This document shows, piece by piece, positions 26,764 to 35,364 of a stretch of 64,000 nucleotides of DNA. How positions within the stretch are numbered: the stretch's first letter is position 1; the number at the start of each line of letters is the position of its first letter. A program made the position numbers and the translations under genes. The notes below the pieces were generated by a model. That model was not told the DNA's origin and ran no database searches. It saw only the letters and a list, made by a program, of their open reading frames with translations. This DNA comes from Micromonospora qiuiae (GTDB taxonomy: Bacteria; Actinomycetota; Actinomycetes; Mycobacteriales; Micromonosporaceae), in assembly GCF_016863555.1 (NCBI RefSeq), contig NZ_BOPC01000031.1, positions 57,715-121,714 of the forward strand, written 5' to 3'.

Positions 26764-27660
26764 ATGTACCAGCCCGCCATCGACCTCGCCGCCCTGACGG
26801 CGATCGACATGCACGTGCACATCGAGGTCGACGACCACGGCCACCACTCGCTGCCCGACGATCTCGTGGCGGCCGCGTCGAAGTACTTCAAGACCGACGG
26901 ACCACGCCCGGCGATCGAGGCGGTCGCGCAGTACTACCGGGAGCGCCGGATGGCGGCGGTCGTCTTCACCGTGGACGCGCGTACCCAACTGGCGCACCCG
27001 CCGCTGTCCAGCGTCGATCTCGCCCGCGCCGCGGCCGAGCACGCCGACGTCCTCATCCCCTTCGGGTCGGTCGACCCTCGTACCGGAGCGGCGGCGGTCG
27101 AACTCGCCGCCCGCCTGATCGAGGACGAAGGGGTACGCGGCTTCAAGTTCCATCCCACCGTGCAGGGGTTCGACCCGAGCCGTGAGGAGTACGCGCCCCT
27201 GTGGGACCTGCTCCAGACCGCGGGCGTGCCGGCGCTGTTCCACACCGGGCAGACCGGCATCGGCGCCGGGATGCCCGGGGGTTACGGCTTCCGGTTGGGA
27301 CTGTCGAACCCGATGCTGCTCGACCCCATCGCGGCGGAGTTCCCACGGCTGCAGATCATCATGGCGCACCCCTCCGTGCCCTGGCAGGACGAGGCGCTGT
27401 CGGTGGCGACGCACAAACACAACACCTGGATCGACCTGTCCGGCTGGAGCCCGAAGTACTTCCCCGCCTCGCTGGTGCGCTACGCCAACTCCATGCTGAA
27501 GCACCGGGTCCTCTTCGGCACGGACTTCCCGTTGCTCACCCCCGACCGCTGGCTGCGCGACGTGGAGAGCACCGACCTCAAGCCCGAGGTGCTCCCGGGC
27601 ATCCTGAAGGACAACGCCGCCCGCCTACTAGGGCTGGCGGACGCGGTCGAATCCGATTGA
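26764..27660 (+). CDS. Amidohydrolase-family protein (CouO-like beta-ketoacyl-CoA hydrolase candidate)
   Basis: 298 residues; the ATG follows GAAGG. Metal-binding HxH in IDMHVHIE near residue 17, FKFHPTVQGF, LFHTGQTG, MAHPSVPW and the final metal Asp in LFGTDFPLLTP define the amidohydrolase-2 (ACMSD-like) family. In R. jostii RHA1 the cou cluster contains an amidohydrolase-superfamily enzyme that cleaves the beta-keto aryl-CoA in place of a thiolase. The operon here lacks a thiolase and has this gene in its place. The presence of a metal hydrolase is sure; the substrate is inferred. Confidence 0.85.
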   Translation: MYQPAIDLAALTAIDMHVHIEVDDHGHHSLPDDLVAAASKYFKTDGPRPAIEAVAQYYRERRMAAVVFTVDARTQLAHPPLSSVDLARAAAEHADVLIPFGSVDPRTGAAAVELAARLIEDEGVRGFKFHPTVQGFDPSREEYAPLWDLLQTAGVPALFHTGQTGIGAGMPGGYGFRLGLSNPMLLDPIAAEFPRLQIIMAHPSVPWQDEALSVATHKHNTWIDLSGWSPKYFPASLVRYANSMLKHRVLFGTDFPLLTPDRWLRDVESTDLKPEVLPGILKDNAARLLGLADAVESD

Positions 27661-27679
27661 CGACAACGGGAGACAGCCC

Positions 27680-28132
27680 ATGACCACCACCATCACCTAC
27701 GACCAGCTCGCCGACCTCGCCGGTACCGACCTCGGCCACACCGAGTACCGGACGGTCACCCAGGACCAGGTGAATCTGTTCGCCGACGCCACCGACGACC
27801 ACCAGTGGATCCACGTCGACCCCGAGCGGGCCAAGGACGGCCCCTTCGGCGCACCGATCGCGCACGGCTTCCTCACCCTCTCCCTCGCCGTCCCCTTCTG
27901 GACGGAGCTGCTCGAGGTCAAGGGCGTGTCGACGAAGGTGAACTACGGCCTCGACAAGGTGCGTTTCCCGGCCCCCGTCACGGTCGGGTCGCGGGTACGC
28001 ATGCAGGCCACCGTCGCCGAGGTGGTCGAGGTACGCGGCGGCTACCAGATCACGGTCGACCAGACCATCGAGATCGAGGGGGGCGCCAAGCCCGCCGTCG
28101 TCGCGCGCGGCCTGTACCGCTTCTACGCCTGA
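27680..28132 (+). CDS. MaoC-family enoyl-CoA hydratase
   Basis: 150 residues; ATG preceded by CGGGAG. A single hot-dog domain with the hydratase-2 motif FADATDDHQWIHVDPERA (catalytic Asp and His) and FGAPIAHGFLTLSL. Members hydrate trans-enoyl-CoA thioesters. Within the operon it would hydrate the cinnamoyl-CoA side chain, between ligase and SDR steps. This differs from crotonase-type hydratases in many other hydroxycinnamate pathways. Confidence 0.88.
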   Translation: MTTTITYDQLADLAGTDLGHTEYRTVTQDQVNLFADATDDHQWIHVDPERAKDGPFGAPIAHGFLTLSLAVPFWTELLEVKGVSTKVNYGLDKVRFPAPVTVGSRVRMQATVAEVVEVRGGYQITVDQTIEIEGGAKPAVVARGLYRFYA

Positions 28133-28180
28133 GCGCGCCCTGGCCGCTGGCACCACCGCCGCCACCAGCAGGAGATCGAG

Positions 28181-29701
28181 ATGCACCACCCCGGAATCGG
28201 CGCCTGGATGACCAAGCGCCGGCTGAAGTCGGCCGACAAGACCGCGCTCATCCACGGCGAGTCGACCGTGACGTACGGACAGTTGGCCGACGGCGCGGAT
28301 CGCGTCTCGGCGCTGCTGCGGCAGCACGGCGTGGGCAAGGGTGACGCGGTCGCCTATCTCGGCGAGAACAGCCCCGAATTCCTAAAGGTGATGTTCGGGG
28401 CCGCGCAGCTGGGTGCCGTCTTCGTCCCGGTCAACACCCGGCTCGCGCCGCCCGAGATCGCCCACGTGCTGACCGACTCCGCCGCACGGGTGCTGATCCA
28501 CGATCCCGAGTTCGCCGAGCGTGTGGCCAACGCCATGGGCGCGGCCACGACGGTGCACATCCTCGTCACCGGCGAGGGCACGGCGGAGCGCCCGGGGCTC
28601 GACCAGCTGCTGCGTACGGCGACCGTGCAGCGCCTCGACGTCGCGCTGCGCCCCGACGATCCCGCGGCGATCGTCTACACCTCGGGCACCACGGGCAAGG
28701 CCAAGGGCGCTGTGCTGACCCACGGAAACCTCACCTGGGTCGCGCTGAACTGCATCGTCGACTACGACGTCGTCTCGACCGACGTCGCGCTCATGATCTC
28801 GCCGCTCTTCCACGTCGCCTCGCTCGGCATGGGCGCACTGCCGATCATCCTCAAGGGCGCCACCATGGTGCTGGAGAAGGGGTTCGAGCCGGGGCGGGCG
28901 CTGGCCCAGATCCAGCGGCACGGGGTCACCATGCTCAGTGGTGTGCCGACCACGTACCAGCTCATGGCCGACCACCCCGACTGGGCCACCACCGACCTCT
29001 CCACGCTGACCAAGCTCACCTGCGGGGGCTCGGCGGTGCCCGTACGCATCCTCAACGCGTACGAGGAACGCGGTTTGTCGTTCTCCCAGGGCTACGGCAT
29101 GACGGAGGCTTCACCGAGCGCGACGGCGCTGCCGCCCGCGATGACCCGCCGGAAACAGGGCAGCGTGGGCCTGCCGCACTTCTTCACCGACGTGCGGATC
29201 GCCGACTCCACCGGCGCGGCGGCTCCGGCCGGCACCATCGGCGAGATCGAGATCGCCGGGCCGAACGTCTTCCCGGGTTATCACGGACTGCCGACGGAAA
29301 CGGCGGCCGCGTTCACGGCGGACGGCTGGTACCGCTCGGGAGACCTCGGCTACCTCGACGCCGACGGCTATCTCTACATCTCCGGCCGACTCAAGGACAT
29401 GATCATCTCGGGCGGTGAGAACATCTATCCCCCGGAGATCGAACGCCTGCTCAACGAGCTGGACGGGGTGACCGGGGCGGCGGTCATCGGAGTTCCCGAC
29501 GCGCGCTGGGGCGAGGTGCCGTGGGCGATCCTGACCGTACGGGAGGGCGTCGCCGTCGACACCGAGACCGTACGGGAGTTCCTCGACGGCAAGATCGCCC
29601 GCTACAAGCTGCCGAAGAACGTCGTCATCGTGGATGAGCTGCCGCGCACCGCGTCAGGGAAGGTACGCAAGACCGATCTCCGAGCCCGGTTCGGCGCCTA
29701 G
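28181..29701 (+). CDS. Acyl/aryl-CoA ligase (AMP-forming), hydroxycinnamate-CoA ligase candidate
   Basis: 506 residues; ATG follows CAGGAG. ANL-superfamily motifs: IVYTSGTTGKAKGAVLTH (P-loop, about 165), GYGMTEASPS (A5), YRSGDLGYLDADGYLYISGR (A7-A8) and the C-terminal catalytic lysine in RTASGKVRKTDLR. It activates a carboxylic acid to its CoA thioester with ATP. The 4-coumarate:CoA ligase role is inferred from the operon; FadD-type fatty-acid ligases look very similar, and specificity residues cannot be judged by eye. Confidence 0.87.
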   Translation: MHHPGIGAWMTKRRLKSADKTALIHGESTVTYGQLADGADRVSALLRQHGVGKGDAVAYLGENSPEFLKVMFGAAQLGAVFVPVNTRLAPPEIAHVLTDSAARVLIHDPEFAERVANAMGAATTVHILVTGEGTAERPGLDQLLRTATVQRLDVALRPDDPAAIVYTSGTTGKAKGAVLTHGNLTWVALNCIVDYDVVSTDVALMISPLFHVASLGMGALPIILKGATMVLEKGFEPGRALAQIQRHGVTMLSGVPTTYQLMADHPDWATTDLSTLTKLTCGGSAVPVRILNAYEERGLSFSQGYGMTEASPSATALPPAMTRRKQGSVGLPHFFTDVRIADSTGAAAPAGTIGEIEIAGPNVFPGYHGLPTETAAAFTADGWYRSGDLGYLDADGYLYISGRLKDMIISGGENIYPPEIERLLNELDGVTGAAVIGVPDARWGEVPWAILTVREGVAVDTETVREFLDGKIARYKLPKNVVIVDELPRTASGKVRKTDLRARFGA

Positions 29702-29748
29702 TCGTTCGCCGGAATGGCTCGACGGACAGCAATACTCATCGACAGCGG

Positions 29749-29793
29749 TTGATGCCCGGAAGCATCGGTGCAATACTCATGGAAGCGCTCCCA
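29749..29793 (+). promoter_or_regulatory. LPMO promoter with CebR-like operator
   Basis: TTGATG (29749-29754), a 17-bp spacer and AATACT (29772-29777) form the promoter. TGGAAGCGCTCCCA (29780-29793) matches the cellobiose repressor CebR consensus TGGGAGCGCTCCCA at 13 of 14 positions and covers the expected transcription start. An 11-bp direct repeat GCAATACTCAT occurs at 29729-29739 and 29770-29780. Confidence 0.8.
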
Positions 29794-29831
29794 CCCACCA
29801 CCCGTCTTGAGCGCTGAACGGAGGATCCACC

Positions 29832-30515
29832 GTGCGTACACCCGAGCTCCACCAGCAGTCCGGCCGGCGATCCCGGTCGGCCGTCCGCCGTCCCGTCCGA
29901 GCGCTCGTGCTGCTCTTCGCGCTGATGGCCGGCATGGTGACCTGGACCGGCACCGCCCAGGCCCACGGCACCATCGTCAACCCGGCATCCCGCGCCTACC
30001 AGTGCTGGAAGGACTGGGGCAGCAACCACATGAGCCCGACCATGCAGCAGCAGGACCCCATGTGTTACCGGGCGTTCCAGGCGAACCCCGACACCATGTG
30101 GAACTGGATGAGCGCGCTGCGGGACGGCCTTGGCGGGCAGTTCCAGGCCCGCACCCCGGACGGACAGCTGTGCAGCAACGCCCTGTCCCGCAACAACACG
30201 CTGAACCAGCCCGGGGCGTGGAAGACGACCAACGTCAGCCGCAACTTCACCGTCCAGCTGTACGACCAGGCCAGCCACGGTGCCGACTACTTCCGGGTCT
30301 ACGTCAGCAAGCAGGGGTTCAACCCCACCACTCAGCAGCTCGGGTGGGGAAACCTCGACTTCATCACGCAGACCGGACGGTACGCGCCGGCCCAGAACAT
30401 CTCGTTCAACATCTCGACCTCCGGCTACACCGGACACCACATTCTCTTCGTCATCTGGCAGGCCTCGCACATGGACCAGGCCTACATGTGGTGCAGTGAT
30501 GTGAACTTCGTCTGA
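29832..30515 (+). CDS. Lytic polysaccharide monooxygenase, AA10 family
   Basis: 227 residues from GTG 29832 with AACGGAGGA upstream. Signal peptide ends TAQA, so the mature enzyme begins at His45, the copper-brace histidine (HGTIVNPASR). The second copper histidine is His149 in DQASHGADYF. Cysteine pairs and the end WQASHMDQAYMWCSDVNF match the ScLPMO10B-like group of Streptomyces, active on cellulose and in part chitin. It is a single domain without a CBM. It cleaves crystalline polysaccharide oxidatively. The CebR-like box ties it to cellulose-derived signals, together with the cellulase at 4.1 kb. Confidence 0.93.
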   Translation: MRTPELHQQSGRRSRSAVRRPVRALVLLFALMAGMVTWTGTAQAHGTIVNPASRAYQCWKDWGSNHMSPTMQQQDPMCYRAFQANPDTMWNWMSALRDGLGGQFQARTPDGQLCSNALSRNNTLNQPGAWKTTNVSRNFTVQLYDQASHGADYFRVYVSKQGFNPTTQQLGWGNLDFITQTGRYAPAQNISFNISTSGYTGHHILFVIWQASHMDQAYMWCSDVNFV

Positions 30516-30543
30516 TCGGCAGGATCGACCAGTCGTAGCACCA

Positions 30544-30577
30544 CTCCGGCCCAGGGCACAAGCGCCCTGGGCCGGAG
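30544..30577. terminator. Strong bidirectional terminator hairpin
   Basis: CTCCGGCCCAGGGC (30544-30557) pairs perfectly with GCCCTGGGCCGGAG (30564-30577) across a 6-base loop between the convergent LPMO and PaaX genes. Confidence 0.88.
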
Positions 30578-30593
30578 GCGTTGTCCTGTTCGG

Positions 30594-31457
30594 TCAACCG
30601 GCGTCCGTAATGGACGGCTGCGTACGGCGCAGCGACTGATACGGCCTGGCCGCGCCGCGCGTGACCTGCGCGGTGAACTCGGCAGCGGATTCCTCGGCCA
30701 ACTGCTCGTGCATCCGCCGGTAGACCTCCGCCGACCGCGTGGCGGGCCACTGCGCGTCCATGAACTCGCGCGGCAGTCGCGGATCGGCGCGCAGCAGCGC
30801 GAGCCAGTCCGCCACCAGCATCGTCCGCACGGTCAACGCGCTCGGCGCCAGCGACGCCGCGGCCGGGCCGTCCCACATCTCGATGAAGGCGAGATGTTCG
30901 CGCCGGATCGCCTCGATGTCCCAGGCCGCGCGGACGCTCTCGCCGATCGCGAACCCCGGCAACTCGCGCGCGTGGAAGGCGACGACCGCGTGGGATGAGA
31001 GATCCTGGCGCAACGGTCCCAGCGACCCGGCAAGGTCGACCTCACCGGGCGCCAGCCACAGGCCGTCGCGGATCGGCGCGAAGCCCTCCCAGGTGAGGGT
31101 CGAGCGCAACCGGTGACGAAGCATCCGCTGGTTCTCCGGGATCGAGAAGGTGACCAGCGTCCATCCCGTCCCCTGCGGGTCGAAGGGTCGTGGTCCGCGC
31201 ACCCGATGCGTCGCCTCGCGCAGCACCGCCGTGCCGTGCTCGGTCAGCGAGAACAGGATCTCCCGGCCCCTCCTGCTGCGCGCGAGCATGCCGCTGTGCA
31301 CCAGCCGGTCGAGGGTCGCCCGGGTGGCCGGGGCGGCTACCCCGGCGCCTTCGAGCACGCCGATCAGCGTGCTCGCCCGAATCGGTCCGACGGGGGCATC
31401 CACCACGTGCTCACCGAAGAATGCGAGCAACAGTTGCTTCGGCGGACGCCTACGCAC
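30594..31457 (-). CDS. Second PaaX-family transcriptional regulator
   Basis: 287 residues from GTG 31457, with AGGAGAG six bases upstream; the longer frame is shadow of the ABC gene. It shares the PaaX architecture with the protein at 21689-22567: winged helix (KQLLLAFFGEH, then ATRATLDRLVHSGMLARSRRGREILFSLT), ferredoxin-like domain (GTGWTLVTFSIP) and C-terminal helices (VRTMLVADWLALLRADPRLP). It sits 34 bp downstream of the ABC importer ATPase on the same strand, so it may close that operon and regulate it. Confidence 0.87.
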   Translation of the reverse strand: MRRRPPKQLLLAFFGEHVVDAPVGPIRASTLIGVLEGAGVAAPATRATLDRLVHSGMLARSRRGREILFSLTEHGTAVLREATHRVRGPRPFDPQGTGWTLVTFSIPENQRMLRHRLRSTLTWEGFAPIRDGLWLAPGEVDLAGSLGPLRQDLSSHAVVAFHARELPGFAIGESVRAAWDIEAIRREHLAFIEMWDGPAAASLAPSALTVRTMLVADWLALLRADPRLPREFMDAQWPATRSAEVYRRMHEQLAEESAAEFTAQVTRGAARPYQSLRRTQPSITDAG

Positions 31458-31491
31458 AGCTCTCCTCTCGATGAATCCGTCGTCGAGACGA

Positions 31492-32304
31492 TCAGTGCGC
31501 CGGTTGCGCAGCGACCGCGTCCCCACGCTTGGCCCGCTGAATCTGGTCGTAGACGTGGGTCCGCAGTTCAGTGAAACGAGGCAGGGCCCGGGTAGTGATC
31601 TGGTCACGCTCCGCCGGCAGGTCGACCGCGAGGTCCTCCTGCACCCAGGTCGGCGACTTCGACAACACCAGGACACGTTCTCCCAGGTAGACCGACTCGT
31701 CGATGTCGTGGGTGACGAAGAGGATGGACATGTTGCGGGTGGCGTGCAGCTCCCGCACGAGGTCCTCCAGATCCGCGCGGGTCTGGGCGTCCACCGCGGC
31801 GAACGGCTCGTCCATGATCATGACCTCGGGTTGGTACGCGATGGCCCGCGCGATCGCCACCCGCTGCTGCATACCACCGGAAAGCTGCCACGGGTGGCTG
31901 CGTGCCGCGTGCCCCAGACCCACCGCCTCCAGGGCATCGGTGACGAGCTTCTCCCGCTCGGCGCGGGAGAGCTTCTTGTGACGCAGCGGAAGTTCGACGT
32001 TTCCACGGACCGTCAACCAGGGGTAGAGGCTACGGCCGTACTCCTGGAACACCACGGCCATGGCGGGGCTCGGCCCGGTCACCGGCGAGCCGTGCATCTC
32101 GACCAGACCGCTGGTGGGTCGCAGCAGACCGGCGAGGCATTTCAGCAGGGTGGTCTTGCCGCAGCCCGACGGGCCGACGATGCAGACAAGCTCACCGGCG
32201 TGCATGGTGAAGTTGATGTCACCGATGGCCTCGACCGGTCCGTTGGCGGATTCGTAAACCTTCCGCAGGCGCTCCACCCGCAGCAGAGTGCTCCGATCAA
32301 GCAC
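31492..32304 (-). CDS. NitT/TauT-type ABC transporter, ATP-binding subunit
   Basis: 270 residues from GTG 32304 preceded by GGAGG. Walker A GPSGCGKTT, Q-loop VFQEYGRSLYPW, signature LSGGMQQR, Walker B VMIMDEPFAAVD and H-loop VTHD, the pattern of SsuB/TauB-type ATPases. It overlaps the upstream permease by 8 bp. It powers import of the ligand captured by the lipoprotein at 33996-34967. Confidence 0.92.
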   Translation of the reverse strand: MLDRSTLLRVERLRKVYESANGPVEAIGDINFTMHAGELVCIVGPSGCGKTTLLKCLAGLLRPTSGLVEMHGSPVTGPSPAMAVVFQEYGRSLYPWLTVRGNVELPLRHKKLSRAEREKLVTDALEAVGLGHAARSHPWQLSGGMQQRVAIARAIAYQPEVMIMDEPFAAVDAQTRADLEDLVRELHATRNMSILFVTHDIDESVYLGERVLVLSKSPTWVQEDLAVDLPAERDQITTRALPRFTELRTHVYDQIQRAKRGDAVAAQPAH

Positions 32305-33121
32305 GGGAAACCTCCCTGAGTCCGTGGTACCAGCGCAGCACGCGCCGTTCGACGAGGCCGAAAGCTACGGCGAGAAAGACACCGACGAGACCGAGCAGGA
32401 GAACCCCGCTCCACATCTCAGCGATGAGGTAGTTCCGTTGGAAATAGGCGATCCGGTAGCCGAGGCCGGAGGACGAGGCGAACATCTCCGAGATCACCAT
32501 AAGGATGAGGGCGACCGAGAGTCCTTGCCGGACCCCCGCCATGATCCGCGGGCTCGCCGCCGGGAGCACCAGGAACCGGAGCCGTTCCCACCAGGTCAAC
32601 CGGAAGGAGTTCGCGGTCTCGGTCATGACACTGTCGGTTGCCCGGACGCCCTCAATGGTGTTCAGCAGGATCGGCCAGATCGCGCCGGAGACGATGACGA
32701 CGACCTTCATCGTGTCGGTGATGCCGATCAGCAGCATCACGACGGGGATCAGCACCGGCGGCGGGATGGCGCGGAAGAACTCCAGCAACGGCTCAAGGAG
32801 TTCACGCAGCCAGCGGACCAGGCCGATGACCGTGCCGGCGGCGACGCCGACGACGATCGACGCCAGGATGCCGAGACCGAGCCGGTACAGGCTCGGCAGC
32901 ACGTCCTCGACGAACGCGGGGCCGATCCAGGTGTCCACGAAGGCTCTGAAGATCGTGAGCGGATCGGGGAAGAAGCGGTTCGTCGACCTGGTCGCCGCGA
33001 CGGCCCAGACGACCAGGAGCAGGAACGGCAACCCGAAGGCGTAGAGGAAGCTTCCGACGATGCGGGACCCGACTCCACGCCCTCGCCGTGTCATGGTGAT
33101 GCGGCTGGTCTGCGCGGTCAC
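32297..33121 (-). CDS. NitT/TauT-type ABC transporter permease 1
   Basis: 274 residues with six hydrophobic segments and the EAA loop (around ETANSFRLTWWERLRFLVLPAAS). Start 33121 overlaps the stop of the next permease by four bases. The operon has two distinct permease genes where many SsuC/TauC systems have one, so the membrane part is probably a heterodimer. Confidence 0.9.
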   Translation of the reverse strand: MTAQTSRITMTRRGRGVGSRIVGSFLYAFGLPFLLLVVWAVAATRSTNRFFPDPLTIFRAFVDTWIGPAFVEDVLPSLYRLGLGILASIVVGVAAGTVIGLVRWLRELLEPLLEFFRAIPPPVLIPVVMLLIGITDTMKVVVIVSGAIWPILLNTIEGVRATDSVMTETANSFRLTWWERLRFLVLPAASPRIMAGVRQGLSVALILMVISEMFASSSGLGYRIAYFQRNYLIAEMWSGVLLLGLVGVFLAVAFGLVERRVLRWYHGLREVSRA

Positions 33122-33930
33122 AGGACCTCCTCCCCGCGGACGGACTGGTGCCAGGACAGCGAGCGACGCTCGATGAAGCGGAAGACGATGTTCACCAGCA
33201 GCCCGAGCAGGCCGGTGACCACCACGAAGGCGTACAGGCCGACAGCGTCACCGGCCGATCGGGAAAGCTCGATCATGCGTCCGAGACCGGGATTGCCGAT
33301 CACCATCTCCGCGGTGATGGCGAGGATCAGGGCCACCGCCGCGGCGAGTCGGAGGCCCGTCATGACGTACGGCAGCGCGGTCGGCATCACCAGGTGCGAC
33401 AACCGCTCGCGGCGGGTGAGACCGAAGCTTCGGGCGGTGTCGCGGGCAACCGCGTCGATGTCCGCCACACCGTAGATCACCTGCACGAAGACCTGCCAGA
33501 ACGACGCGTAGATGATGATCACCAGCGCGGCCTGCCGCTGGATACCGAACATCAGCACGGCGAGGGGGATGAGGGCGACCGACGGGATCGGCCGCAGGAA
33601 CTCGACCATCGTGTGGGTCGCGCGCCGCAGGAACGGCACCATGCCGATGATCGTGCCCAGCACGACCGCGGCCAGCGTCGCCACCGCCAGGCCGATCCCC
33701 CACGCCGTGAGGGTGGATCCCAGCCGACGCCAGAAGGCGAGGTCGCGGGACTCCTCGGACAGCCGAGCGGCAACGTCCGTCACGTACGGCAGGTACTGCG
33801 AGTTGATCAGGCCTAGCGTCGGGATCAGCTGCCAGACAGCGAGGAAAGCGGCAAGACCGACGACGCCCAGCAACGCTTTGCGTGCCGCGCGCAGGCCCCG
33901 GGTGGATGGCGGGCGCAAATTAACTCCCAT
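33118..33930 (-). CDS. NitT/TauT-type ABC transporter permease 2
   Basis: 270 residues from ATG 33930; TTG 33936 is an in-frame alternative, and neither has a close ribosome site, so translation may depend on read-through from the gene upstream. Six membrane segments and the EAA loop RDTARSFGLTRRERLSHLVMPTALP. It partners with the permease at 32297-33121. Confidence 0.87.
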   Translation of the reverse strand: MGVNLRPPSTRGLRAARKALLGVVGLAAFLAVWQLIPTLGLINSQYLPYVTDVAARLSEESRDLAFWRRLGSTLTAWGIGLAVATLAAVVLGTIIGMVPFLRRATHTMVEFLRPIPSVALIPLAVLMFGIQRQAALVIIIYASFWQVFVQVIYGVADIDAVARDTARSFGLTRRERLSHLVMPTALPYVMTGLRLAAAVALILAITAEMVIGNPGLGRMIELSRSAGDAVGLYAFVVVTGLLGLLVNIVFRFIERRSLSWHQSVRGEEVL

Positions 33931-33945
33931 GGTCAATCTGTGGCG

Positions 33946-33980
33946 ACGCCCTCCCCGGCCGGCGAGACCGGGGAGGGCGT
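33946..33980 (-). terminator. Intercistronic stem-loop between binding protein and permease genes
   Basis: ACGCCCTCCCCGG (33946-33958) pairs perfectly with CCGGGGAGGGCGT (33968-33980). It lies inside the ABC operon, 15 bp after the binding-protein stop. Such hairpins commonly cause partial termination or protect the upstream message, giving excess binding protein. Confidence 0.7.
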
Positions 33981-33995
33981 AGGGGTACCAGCCGG

Positions 33996-34967
33996 CTACC
34001 GCTGCTGGACGAGGCGGTCGAGGTTGGGCTGCTTGTCGAGCACCTTGTACTTCTGGGCGAGCTCGGCGAGCGCCTGCAGGCTGCCCCGGTCAAGGTCCCA
34101 GCTGAAGACGGGCAGCTTCACCGAGTCCGCGACCGGTTCCGGGAGCTGCAGGTTGTCCTTGATCGCCTGGCGGACGGCCGTCTCGTTGGCGGAGTCCTCC
34201 GCCCAGGTGAGCGTCTCCTTCATCGCCGCCGTGAAGTCGTCGACCAGCTTGGCGTCGGACTCCGCCTTCTTCGTCGTGGTGAACGTGGTGAGGGTGGTCA
34301 GGCCGGGCACGACCGCCTGGTAGGGCGCGACGATGAAGGTGTCGCCGCGGCTCTTCAGCTGCGTGACGAAGGGTTCCGGCACCCAGGCGGCGTCGATGTT
34401 GCCGGCCTCGAGCTGGGCCGGCGCGTCGGGGAAGCCGACCTCGACGAACTTGATCGTGGACGGGTCACCGCCGTCCTTCTCCACTGCGGCCATGATCGTC
34501 ACGTCGCCGGCCGCGCCCAGGCTGTTGACCGACACCCGCTTGCCCGCGAGCTCGGCGGGCCGTTTGATGCCGGACTTCGCCGACGCCACGACGGCGTTGA
34601 TGTCGTCACCCTCCGCGTACGAAGAGGCGTAGTTACCGATCACCACGACGCCGAGGTCCTGCAGGTCGGCCCGGAACGGACCGAACGGCTGACCGATGGC
34701 GAAGTCGATGTCGCCGTTGATCAGAGCGGGAATGGCCTGCGCGCCACCCTGGGCGGGCAGCACCTCGACCTCAAGCCCGTGTTTGGCGAAAAGGCCCGCC
34801 TTGATGCCGCCCCACAGCGCGGCGGTCTCGGTGATGGGCAGCGCCGCAACCCGGACCTTGCGCAGCTCGCCGTCGGTCTGACCAGACGACGACGCATCGG
34901 AATCAGTACATCCAGTGAGGGCGATCGCGGTGGCGGCGATCAGCCCGAGAGCCATGACCTTCTTCAT
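33996..34967 (-). CDS. ABC transporter substrate-binding lipoprotein (NMT1/SsuA-like)
   Basis: 323 residues; ATG 34967 follows AGGAAGGG. The lipobox LTGC places the lipidated cysteine near residue 19. The body shows the type-II binding-protein pattern VRVAALPITETAALWGGIKAGLF, GGAQAIPALINGDIDFAIGQ and AAWVPEPF, as in aliphatic sulfonate/nitrate and aromatic-acid (phthalate-type) binders. The ligand cannot be read from sequence. The aromatic catabolic genes next door and the PaaX gene at the operon end favour an aromatic acid. Confidence 0.9.
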   Translation of the reverse strand: MKKVMALGLIAATAIALTGCTDSDASSSGQTDGELRKVRVAALPITETAALWGGIKAGLFAKHGLEVEVLPAQGGAQAIPALINGDIDFAIGQPFGPFRADLQDLGVVVIGNYASSYAEGDDINAVVASAKSGIKRPAELAGKRVSVNSLGAAGDVTIMAAVEKDGGDPSTIKFVEVGFPDAPAQLEAGNIDAAWVPEPFVTQLKSRGDTFIVAPYQAVVPGLTTLTTFTTTKKAESDAKLVDDFTAAMKETLTWAEDSANETAVRQAIKDNLQLPEPVADSVKLPVFSWDLDRGSLQALAELAQKYKVLDKQPNLDRLVQQR

Positions 34968-35364
34968 TGACTAGGCCCTTCCTGGGGCAGAGGGGAGTCG
35001 GTGCGTCGAACCGGCGGATGCCTCGGATCTGCAGTGTGGTGTCGGGCACGCCGCTGTGTCGTTGGTCATGGTTCGTCACGGGAGGCAATATGTCAAGAAA
35101 TTCTGACGCCCGTCATGGATCAGTTGAATAACGCTGGCCGGACGGAGGATGCCGGTCATCGAAGGAGGTCGCCCACGACGCGGTCGTCGGCGACGGAATC
35201 GCAGGTCAGCTGGGCTGCGACGCATCGACCGGCCCGATCTCCTACGAGCGATTTGGCCCCGACATCGCGGGCCGCCATCACCGGGACGTCGAACGGGCGC
35301 CGCCGGATTCGAGCAACCCTATCGAAAGATTCTGATCCTGGCGCGACCACGTCCCCGTGGGCAC
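34968..35364. other. Gene-free stretch: promoter region of the ABC operon
   Basis: No convincing gene. The reverse strand has TTGACA (35096-35091) as a possible -35 without a good -10. GTCAAGAAATTCTGAC (35092-35107) has GTCA/TGAC arms and could be an operator. The part from 35110 to 35364 shows nothing further that I can support. Confidence 0.4.

Noticed and set aside
35156..35350. A 64-codon minus-strand frame between the ABC operon and LacI paralogue 1
   Set aside because: No ribosome site, no motif, no similarity to a recognisable gene end.
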